DNA of 22,976 bases from Chloromonas sp. AAM2. Taxonomy: Eukaryota; Chlorophyta; Chlorophyceae; Chlamydomonadales; Chlamydomonadaceae. A program made the position numbers and the translations under genes. A model generated the notes under the pieces. It saw only the letters and a program-made list of their open reading frames with translations. It did not search any database and was not told the origin of the DNA. Below, piece after piece: positions 1-10,400 of this stretch (positions are counted from its first letter, which is position 1; every line of letters begins with the position of its first letter). The DNA is taken from contig QAXH01002082.1 in the NCBI GenBank assembly GCA_004335635.1, forward strand, positions 1 to 22,976, written 5' to 3'.

Positions 1-678
1 CCAGGCATCCACACCAGACAGAATGTGTGTGCACACAGCCCGAGGTATCGTTGCTGTGACACGACCTGATGACAAGTACAAGATGACAAGTACACTGCAT
101 GGCGCAAAACGGCTGGCAAATATGCACAAGCCTGACAGCGACAGACCATGTTCATAAGCAAGCTACATTCACAAACTGGGGAACGTAGGAATACATACGG
201 TTGAATCTGGCAAGTACACAAATATGTGGCGCACATCTGCTGCCAAATATGCATAGGCCCCAAGGCAAACCGACAGCAAGCCATGTTCACAAACTGGGAA
301 TACTGTGACACCTGAATCGAACAACTTGACTGCTTGCCGGCTGGCACACCAACCATAAATCAGGAAGGTGCTTTGGGTTTGATGGCTCAAGGGTTTGATA
401 CACTCTGCATACACTCTGCACGTTTGATGGCTGGCGGACGATCCATCAGCCAGGCGTTCTCAGTATCTGCTGGTCTAGGATGCCCAGCAAAGGTAATTGC
501 AATACCATAGCCAGGTGTAGCAGTAAGTTTGTTTGGCATAGCAAGCTGGTTGGACTGCACAATATCTAGGGTACACAGAAATGGCCACGTTTTCAGCATG
601 GCAGTGTGTTGGGAGTACAAAGGGGACGGAGTCGTACATGGTAACCCATCATAACAGGCAACCCATGAAAAACAAAAG

Positions 679-701
679 TTTGCCAGTGCTGGGACAATTC
701 C
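679..701 (+). repeat. Dispersed TTTGCCAGT-type motif, copy 1
   Basis: TTTGCCAGTGCTGGGACAAT + TCC, preceded by AAAACAAAAG and followed by a T-rich run. Same motif at three other places in the window. Confidence 0.8.
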
Positions 702-1253
702 TTTTTTCCCTGTTTTTTTTTTCTGAACTGAAGGGTCTGCTTGCCTGTACCTAACATGCCGGCCCTGGCCAGACCGGCCCGACATGTTCCAGCGGCATCC
801 ATTGGTAATCTATGCCTGGGTTCGATCTGTTCTGATACCGCTGGGTCCTGGGAACTGAACGGCAATTCGCATGTAGGTGATGCAGCATCCATGCATGCGT
901 GCCATGAAGGCGGAGAGAATCTTGCAGAAGCATGAATGCGCTTCATGATGGTTGTTGCGGGGGAGCATGGCTGTACGAAGCTGCTGTTTCATGCCGTCAC
1001 ACGGCCTGTGGGCAACCATTGGCTTTGGGTTGGGCACATGTAAACCTGCTGGCGCCACTAGATGCTTATTAGCATGGACATTGCTGGCACCTGCTTGGTG
1101 CTGCTGCTGGTCACATGGCTAAGGCAGAACGGCCATGCGTGTTGCTGCACATGCTATACCGGTGGCATCATTGACCGTTCATCATGCATGGCTTTCAAAC
1201 GTCCGTGCATCGCCTGATGGTCAGGCCCAATTGACAAGTAAGCCGGCTATCAA

Positions 1254-1300
1254 GCTGCACATGCTTACGTGCTGGCCAGCTGTTCTTCAAAGCCCATGCA
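1254..1300 (-). repeat. Decayed duplicate of the YSL last codons and stop
   Basis: 47 bp aligning without gaps to 1331-1377 (about 36 of 47 identical by eye). On the minus strand it reads CMGFEEQLAST-stop against [15 protein letters not shown] in the real exon, with the stop at the same place. No acceptor precedes it, so it is read as a pseudo-exon fragment in the 3' UTR. Confidence 0.7.
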
Positions 1301-1341
1301 TATCAGCGCATCAACTGAACCGCCTAGCACGCTGCATGTGC

Positions 1342-1487
1342 TTACGTGCTGGCTGCCTGCCTTCCAAACGCCATGCACTGAGGTGCAGTGACTCCCAGCA
1401 TGCCCATGATGCTGAGTGGGATGCTGAACACGCCATCGCCCACTATCAGGCCCGAGGCGACGGCGGGGGCCAGCAGCTCAGCGGACT
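1342..1487 (-). CDS. YSL: YSL exon 21, C-terminus and stop (residues 837-884)
   Basis: Encodes [20 protein letters not shown] and ends [14 protein letters not shown], then TAA. It matches plant VASGLICGDGIWTIP...NPPICMYFGP. Acceptor GTGCCCTGCAG. A decayed second copy of the last eleven codons and stop lies just downstream. Confidence 0.95.
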
Positions 1488-4400
1488 CTGCAGGGCACAG
1501 GGAACACATGCATTGTTGTACAATAAGGCTTGCCAGCGTTATGCGAAGGCATGACCGGGATATGTTTTGCGTTTCGTCAATGCGCGCAAGGTTGCTACTC
1601 ATAACCAAGTTGTTGTTGTTCCAAACTACTCATAACCAAATTGTTGCGTACATGGCCTTAAACAAGTGCTGCCAACTTGTACGTTTGGGATTGACTGTGG
1701 GGAACAAAAAGGCAAAAAAAAGGGTGGGTTTTCCTTGACCAGTCTAAATCGCATCCTGCACTGCATGTAAGGGAGTGCACCTGGTTTTTTGCCTGATGCG
1801 TTCTCTCAATTGCAGCCGTTGGAGAATGGCCTTGCAAGAGAGATTCGCATACCTGGTGCCTCCATCCAACAAACCATGCATTTCATGCTCCAGGCATCCA
1901 ACGAGCCCCACAAATCATCTTTCCGGGTGGCCAAAACTGTTTCCCTTGCTCTCAGTCCCCACCTGGTGCCCTCCACTCCCACACCGCCAGTATGAGTGAG
2001 CCCAGGGCCATGTCCAGCGCAATGTAGGCGCCCAGCACAAAGGGAATGGCCATGGCCATGGGGATGGGAAGCCACCTAGACATTAGGAACCAGGTACAAA
2101 TGGCGGGTCACGTACACCGCTTACGTGCAAATTGACACAATACTACACACGAATTTTGATTGGCAGTTCAGTGTGTGTGCAAGCATGACCCGCACATGCT
2201 GCAGGATCTGATGCACACGTCTAGTGTTTGTAGTCGTCATCAAGGGTGAGCTGGCTACTCAATTTCTTGTTTTGCCTTGCCCTTGCTGAGTAGTCCCAAA
2301 AAACGTCAGAAACGAAGGCCATGTGACCACAACATTACATGGCCTTTATTACATGGCGTGAAACGCACGTGCGTTCTGCCACAGTTGCCATGCTGACCTG
2401 CCCTGAGCCAGGCAGGAGCAGAGCAACCAAGCCATACAACACCAACCTGGCATATTTCTGTGGCAGGAGATCCCTGGCCAGGTTGATGGCCAGGGCTCCC
2501 AGAAAGAACACGAGCATGAGTGTCCCGCAGTGCCGGGGCAGCACCCCCACGCCCTGGGTGCCGAATATTGCCATGGCGCGGAATATGGATGCGTAGGGGG
2601 TGGGGTAGGGACCGCTGGGGTCACCGACCTGTGCAACGTGAATAGTGACACACTCGTTAGCATATGGTAAAGCGTGTGATGCGGCAACCAACAACTTGAT
2701 GCCTTGTCACAAGACACTGCCATGGCGCAACCACACTGCAATCGTCTATTCACTGCCTTGACGTACTCGGTGTGCCACAGTGAGTGATACTGAGGTGAAG
2801 ACCTGTCACTTGTACGTCCTGTTGTGAGTGGTGGTGTTTGAGAGAGGATGTGTGTCGTGGGCTTTGTTTTTTGCCAGGTTGCTGCAACCTCACTGTATCA
2901 TACTTCACAGATCGGCATCCTTGCATCCAACCTTCCATTTTGCTATGGGGTGCCCCTTCCAGATCCCCATGTAATGATGATGGCTGTGACACCTTTGCTG
3001 ACAGACACCTTTGTTGAGGCCCAGAATCGTTCGATAACGGCATAACTACAATGTCGGCTAGCTGCACTACCGCTACCGTTGTACCGGAAGTATCATGGCT
3101 GTGCAGTGCCTTATATAAATAAACATTATACATGTAAATATAATGAAAGCTAATTTGTTGTTGCGTCCCACCTTCCCTGTGGCCCAGAACAGTGCGAAAG
3201 TGAGCGGAGCGAGCAGGGCGCCACAAGCAGCGCCCATGAGCTGGGCCACGAACATGGCCCGTGGGGCGCACTTAACGATGTAACCCGTGCGGAAGTCCTG
3301 GACAACAGTCAAACAGCGCATTAATTGATCAACTTGTTACACCAGGGAAGCGGTTTGATTGGTTTGTTACACCGGGAAGCCGTCAAAGGACAAGGGACGG
3401 GATGTGTACCGCCCTGACCTACCTTGAGCAAGAAACCCTGACACTTGAGTTGTGTCGCATATGGTTCAGTATGCATCGAGAAATCACGATGAAGGACGAA
3501 GACGGGTCACCAACACCACCAAGAAGAGTGAATATAAGGCTCCGCGCTGGAGGCTTCGCGAGAACCCCAGGTTTTTAATCGCCGGATTGTAACTCTCTCA
3601 CCTGCATGAGGCATGCACTTGTCGACGTGGCGCTGAGCATGACTCCTGCCATGGCCAGGCCCGTTACCACACCGCCTGACTGGAGACCGACCCATGCGGC
3701 GAACCCTGTAGCAGATTGCAACATGTATGCGGTCATCATCATCGTCATCGTTCAATGGCATTTGCAGACGTGCCCACGGGCCATCACATGCAGGTAGAAA
3801 CAGGGCGTCACCATGAGTTGTGCTGAGCAGTGAACGTTGCAGGGGGTGCCTCTTTACTCCACCGTCATCATCATCACCCCCATATGCCATGTGCAAATGT
3901 GCCAGAAGCCCTGTGAGCCTGAGTTGGTGCTGCTGCTGAAACCAATTCTCAACCCATGTCCTGTCCGCTATTGCACCAGATTCATGGGTACGGCGCGAAC
4001 ATCAAACATGACCACCCAATCGGCTCCCTGTGGGCCTAGGCTGTGGCGCAAAGCTCTACCCCGTGTACTTTTGCATCGTTGGCTGAACAAGGACCAGCTC
4101 GAGTCGGGGCAATTTGCAAAAGACGATGTCTAGACGCGTTGATGGAAAAGGCTGATTAACAAGCTATTAGAAAGTTATTAAGTTTGTGACAGACAAGGCG
4201 CCCAAAAACAATGGCCAATCTACTAACACGTTAATTACTAATAACATGCTAGTTACTGATTGACCATCGCGTCCTATTCATGGGTGTCAATTCCACTGAA
4301 CCAGCTATCAACAAAAACACCCCACAATCGTTGCCGTGACCCCACTCACCAAAGATTGCCAGCTTTGCCACCATGCTCGACACATCCCAGTCAGTGAGAC

Positions 4401-7400
4401 CTGAAGCAATGCGCCGATGTATGAGTCATATGATATGTATGTCATGTGAGCAGCCCTATGTCGGCTTCGCTGGTGTAAATTCGTATATGTGAGCAGCCAT
4501 ATGATGATGGCGATTGATTTCAGTAGCCAGTCATGCAGCTCACTGATAAGCTACCTGTAACAGAACGGCATGGTGAGGTCCACGTCATGAGCAACACGTG
4601 ATACACCCACGTGAGAGTCACGTGTGAACTTGAGATCAACCGCCAGCCAACACAAGAGTTCAGCGCGCACTGGTGAGCTACTCCAACTAACAGGGCAAAC
4701 TGCAGCTCCTCTTCAAACCCAATGAGTGCACCAGGTATGGTGAAGATGGCAATAGGCCAGTGATCCACATCCACATCCACATCCACATCCACATCCACAT
4801 CCACATCCACATCCACATCCACATCCACATCCACATCCACATCCACATCCACATCCACATCCACATCCACATCCACATCCACATCCACATCCACCTTGTG
4901 ATGGTGTCACCAGGCAGCTCGTCCCACAGCACTCCCTTCAGTATGCACATGACCTAGTATATCGATTGACTTTGAAGTTTTTCGTCCCTGAGTTGCGGGA
5001 CACATTCCTTATTGCATTGCGCACATCGACACGGATGTAAAAAGACAACAACTAAACAACAACAAAGGAATCAACTGCATGGATGGATTGGACCCGGCAG
5101 CACACCACTGAAGCAGCTTGGTCATCGACCAAGGCCGCTTGGCAACTCACCGCAACCGAAAGCGACGGGCAGGGCCATGAGCGGGCTGATGGCAAACCCA
5201 GTGGCCACGTGATACCACCTGAGGGATGAGTGAGTGAGTGAGTGAGTGAGTGAGTGAGAGAGTGAGAGAGTGAGTTTGTTCATACATCTGAGTGGGACGT
5301 GAGATGACTGCCATATTCAACACAAGCCGTGACTGTTGCGAGCATACGCAATTCCACCCAAACGGGCGATTCGTCATTTGAACGCTGTTGCACCACACAC
5401 CAGTGCGCCGTGCCATTTGCTGGAAATGGATTTATGATGCAAGTACATGTGATGGCTTCAGCACTCCACCGCCTGCAGGGAGAGCCTGACAGCCTGCAGT
5501 CCCACCTTGCTGACAGTGAAGGCTACAAAGCATGAATGAATGGCAGGATGTGCGTGACTTCTTCATTGTACCCCACCTCACTGCCAGATTACACATGGGG
5601 ATGACCATGTCACATGTGTGTGTTGGCCTACTGCGATACCCCTCCATGCTTGCATGGCACGACTTGCCTGGGGTCATGACTGTACCCCACCGTACTGCTA
5701 AGTAGACCCACTAGACGTTGTTTGGTGTTTGTGTCCCACTGGTTAACTTGAGATTTTGTTCGTGTTTGGTGCGATTTACTGTGATTCTGTACCCCACCTC
5801 ACTGCTGGGTACACCATGGGGATGACCAGCGAGCCCATGAGCCCCAGGGAGAGGAAGCCTGCCAGACTAACCCAACTGGGAATGGTGTCCGACAGGAACA
5901 CGTGACGACGCAACCGCCGCTCCTGCAGGTGCATCAAGTAACAGACCAACCGCCTTACCCGAGTTCACTGGCAGCAGCAAGTAACAGACCAACCGACTTA
6001 CCCGACTGGAATGACAATTTCCTGCCTCAACCTGACTTTCAGTTCACGGGGTTTGTGCTGGCAGAGAGCACTGATCCAGAGACCGTTGTGCAGAGGTTCA
6101 TGGCAGTAAACAGCATCCGCCCTCGTGCATCAACTTGCCCGGCAACAGAGTAAACTGATGGGATGTGGTTTGGTCGAAGCAACTAACGCATCAACTGTGA
6201 TGTCTACTTGCCCTCCCTACATGGTCAGATTGGACCGACGAACCGCCACTTGACGCGCACACAGGTTGAACACAACAGGCCCGAGACATGCTACTTGGGC
6301 AATATCAGCCAATCTTTGAACAAGACGACTGCACTCAGAACGCATTTCAACCTGATGTCATTTTCCACCACAGCGTCTTGCAAGTACAGCGTACGCTGCA
6401 TGTTTTAAGGGCAGTCTTCACTCACCAACGAGCTCTCTTTGATTGGCCCACCACCTCCATCCGCCCCAGCCGGTCCCGTCCCGCTCTGACCCTCCGCTTG
6501 CATGCCATGACCATTCGCCCTCGCCCCCGCTCCCACTCCGGTTCCCGTCCCCGCCACCTGCGCCCGCATCCTCCCCACATCCTCCGCACTCCCATTTCGA
6601 TCCTCCCCACCCTGCACCCCATGCCGGACAATGCACGGAATTTCCACCCCCTCGTCCCCCGGCCTGCCCCCGCTTCGGGCCCCCCTCAATCCCCCATCCG
6701 TCCCGTCTGCTGACCCCTGTCGTCTGCCCGGGTGGCCATCAGACGAAGATCGTCTAGTAGGGCTTAGCAAGGCCTGGGTGATAGATTCTGCCCTAGCGGC
6801 GGGGCTGTAGCTGTCATCTGGGTACCAGGCACCGGATGCACCTTGGGCGTCATTGGCCTGAAAGGTGTGGGTAAGGATTTCATACAGTGTTTAGTCCGAT
6901 GACAACTGGCAGAAACAGAAACCGACATGGCACATGTTTTAAACGTGCGTTCATGGCCCGCAAGGTGTTGGTAGGATTGCTCTCCACCGGTCGCGGCACA
7001 CATCCCGACCCGTGTCATGTGACGGCTCCCCCAATGTGAAAATGCCTTGCCTTTAACAATCATTCAAACCTCAATGAAAACTCACGTGCTTCTCAAGCGG
7101 GGCACTGCCAAGGAAGCACTGATTTTCGCTGTTGTGTGTGCAGGGCAGGTGATACAATGGTCCCAAGTGGTAGCGGAGCGTGAAAGAGTCCGAATTTTCA
7201 GTGACATGTCATATGTCCGCCTGTTTCTGTCTAAACTATTACTAAATTGTAACGACAGCTGGCGTGCGGTTTCTTGTAGGTTTCACGAATGGAACACAAA
7301 AGACGTGGGTTGCCCTACCTTGGGTGTGGGTGCAGTGCCACAGCCGCCAGGGGCACTGCCTAGGACAGTGCATCCACGCACTGCAGGAGCGCCTGAAGAG

Positions 7401-10400
7401 AACACACACAAAAGGAAACGCTGTAAAGTCAGTACATCTGAACTGTAGAAATATGCTTGCATTGGCATTGTGTTGTATTTGTATTGCGTTGTATGTGAAC
7501 CATCTACCTGTCAGGAGCAGTAAACAAAAACCAAACAATACAGTGTAAACAATGAACACATCTCCAACTACTTGCAAGCCAAGCAGCACACAGCAAAACA
7601 AAAAGATTGCTTTTCTCGCACCTGCTTGCGTGAGCTTTGAGTAGGCCAGGGCCGAGGCGCTCAGGACCTTCAACAGGTTGTACAGCCCGTCGCCCATCAG
7701 CAGAGCAATGGTGATGAACACCTGCACGTGATCACATGACGTCGGTTTCGAATGTCTTCACGTGATCACATGCTGTCGGTTTCAAATGTCTTCACAGGGT
7801 CATTGCTTTTGCTTTTCATGCTTTTCAACTAGACTAGATGTTTCATTGCGCCAATGGTTCGTCACAGATTCAAGTGTGAAATGTAGGAAATGCTGTCGAA
7901 TCAAACCCGTTGGCGCACATCAGCCTGGTGTCTGACCAACTGCAACCACTCCAAACCAACTGCAACCACTCCCAACGAACTGCGACCATCCTGAACTGAT
8001 AGCGATCATTCCCAAACCAGTTGCAATCGTTCACCTACAACCAATTTGGCCTGTTACGCCCCTGCTCCTGTTGCCTTACACGAACTTCAGGGGTAGCCAC
8101 TGAATACCACACAAACAAACTCTCTCTGGTTGCCCGCTGCTGTTCGCCTGTGTGTGCAAACCAGTTGCTGTCATGTCCACGCAAACCACCGGAGCAATGC
8201 TTTGGCTTATACTTATGGACAAACTGTCATCATGATGGTGGTGAAATCACCAGACTGGCCTCTGAGGCGGAGATGTGGCTACCCACCTGTGCAAACCAAA
8301 TGATATTCACACCCCAGAGTGATGCTCTAGGGAAATACGCAGCTGTCCTCGATCCTCCAGTTTCCCCAGGCGCCGCTTACCTTGTAGCCGAACAGTCCGC
8401 CAAAGGCGTGCTCTGTCTGCCCGGGAGGGTACCAGTCGCCCTCCTTGCTGGCTATCCATGGCCACAGCACCCCCCATGTCAGCAGCGCACCCCCCAGCAT
8501 GGACAGGTTGACCACATGCGGACCTGCAAAGATGGCAAGTCCACATGGGCAGGGTCACGTGGACACGTTCACGTGGGCAACTTCACGTGGGCAACTTCAC
8601 GTGGGCAACTTCACGTGGGCAACTTCACGTGCGCAACTTCACGTGGGCAAACTCATGTGAGCCGAGTCGCGTTGGCAGAGTCGCTTCTTATGCGTGGTGT
8701 GTACGGAGGAGTGATATAACGGGTCTGGTTGTAGTGCAAAGGGTAAGCAGCACGGAGTGTCATCTGGGCAGGGTGCCAGACTCAACGACGTGGCGGGCGT
8801 CGGCAGAGCACATGTCTGGATATGCAAGACGACAATGACAAGAGGTTGCGAGGCGGTACTCGCAGGCCACAGGTACCCTCAGATCATTCCTGCTCCATAT
8901 AGGAAGGCGAACAGGTAAATTGCATGAGAACTGTGTGGGGCAGGCATAGGGTACCCACATGCACTTTTCTCCTGTTCCAATGTTGTTTGTCATGCGAGCA
9001 AAACTTTGCAGGGCTGTACTCACAGATCATTCCAGCTCCAATGATGTTGGGAGTGAGATTCAGGTAGAAGGTCCAGCGGGCAGGCAGCAGCCCGAACACA
9101 GGCAGGTTCTCCATGCCACCGCATATCACCTCCGAACTGCACATGGCCACGTGCATGTAAATGACATAACAGTATGGTCTTCGCAGTCAGAAGTGGCTAT
9201 AGGTGCTTGTACACCAGACAGACAGATAGGCAGACAGACAGACAGACAGACAGGCAGACAGACAGGCAGACAGACAGGCAGACAGACAGGCAGACAGACA
9301 GGCAGGCCGACAAACATACGGCCAACTGACCAATCAGACAGCCGCTCACACCTGCAGAATGAGCATGCCGTGCCCGAGAAGAGCCATTTGAACACGTCCC
9401 ACGTCACGCTGGCACCAAACCACCGCGCCATGTGCGTCAGCTGGGCGCCGGCAGTCTTGGCACCCCTGAAAAACACAATTGCACACAAACTGTTCAATGC
9501 ATTTTCAGCTTTAGTTATGACAAGCTCTGTGACCATCCCTTCCCCATGATTTTGCTGTTGTCGACAGTTGTACTTCTGCTGTAGCCTTAAAAACGTGGCT
9601 GCCCATGTCCGTCCCTCCAGCAATCTTGATGCCTTGAACTTTGAGCACTGGCGTGGGACTTCCTGACATGGGCCATCCTCTCTGTCAAGTGTGCGGGACT
9701 CTGACCTTTTTTTGAGGTTTACCTTCATTCTGCGTCAAGTCCCCTGATTTCTGGAGGGTAACTCGCATGTAATATCATGGGTGGCTTCCACCGTGAGACA
9801 ACACTCTTGCAGGGCTCGCACCTCTTAGTGAAGAAGGAGTCGATCATGAGGCCTGTGGCAGTGCCACTGGGGTAGGTCAGGTTGTAGTCGATGATCTGCA
9901 TGCACATGACGCATAGTTAACGATCTGCATGCACATGACGCATAGTTAATGATCTGCATGCACATGACACATAGTTTGCATGCACATGACACATAGTTAA
10001 TGATCTGCATGCACATGACACATAGTTAATGATCTGCATGCACATGACACATACATACTGATCTGCATGCACACTACCAGCTTTCACTCATAAGCTTTGA
10101 CTGCATGCAACTGCTTCAATCAGCAGGGCTAGTTAGGCATAGGAGGTGGAGGGCCCAAAGCTTGAAATGCCCCGCAGACTTACGGATGTCATGTCTTGAT
10201 CGCGTGATGAGGACTATACATAGCCAGCCAAGTGTTGAGCACGTGCATTGACCAAAGTGTGGGCATTACAACAGCAAAAATTTGAAGGCTATGATACAAC
10301 GCTAGTGGCAACAGAATTCAAAACTGCGGTTTGGTGGCCACCTTTTTGCCTTTGCAGTCTGCAGATCTGCCCTGTACAGACAGAAACCACTATGCGGGCT

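Larger units (their letters stand above)
1..1341. other. YSL 3' flank, no gene seen
   Basis: No convincing exon on either strand. It contains two diverged copies of a roughly 65-bp segment (about 114-182 and 241-302, sharing ATGTTC, CAAACTGGG), one copy of the dispersed TTTGCCAGT motif (679-701) next to a T run, and a second copy of the YSL C-terminal end (1254-1300). No AATAAA or TGTAA poly(A) word was seen on the minus strand. Confidence 0.6.

Noticed and set aside
387..785. Minus-strand frame of 132 codons in the YSL 3' flank
   Set aside because: It crosses a poly-A/T run and the dispersed repeat, has no recognised domain, and no convincing splice partners were found.
1851..1873. Possible ghost of YSL exon 20 end (ACCTGGTGCC and following bases)
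   Set aside because: Only ten bases match exactly and the rest is loose; too weak to list with the other duplications.
4687..4760. Possible exon reading [20 protein letters not shown]
   Set aside because: It looked like a membrane helix of the transporter, but exon 16 at 4350-4400 supplies the GLTDW region and fits phases exactly, leaving no room for it.
4520..4957. Long frames made of VD, IH, WM or CG dipeptides
   Set aside because: They are translations of the ATCCAC hexamer inside a YSL intron; the real exons on both sides are joined by GT-AG splicing that skips it.
6418..6757. Overlapping Gly/Trp-rich and Pro-rich frames on both strands over the YSL loop exon
   Set aside because: They come from the strong purine/pyrimidine strand bias. 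Only the frame bounded by ACCTTTCAG and GTGAGT in phase 0 joins the flanking exons correctly.
8021..8719. 232-codon plus-strand frame with [13 protein letters not shown] repeats
   Set aside because: Its repeated part is the 14-bp intron minisatellite and the rest runs antisense to YSL exon 10.
9126..9728. 200-codon minus-strand frame with a Cys-rich VCLPVCLP tract
   Set aside because: The Cys-rich part translates the CAGA microsatellite. Only the stretch 9352-9465 is a true exon.
9893..10072. CRISPR-like array with 29-bp repeats
   Set aside because: Units are contiguous with no unique spacers, and the locus lies in a eukaryotic intron.
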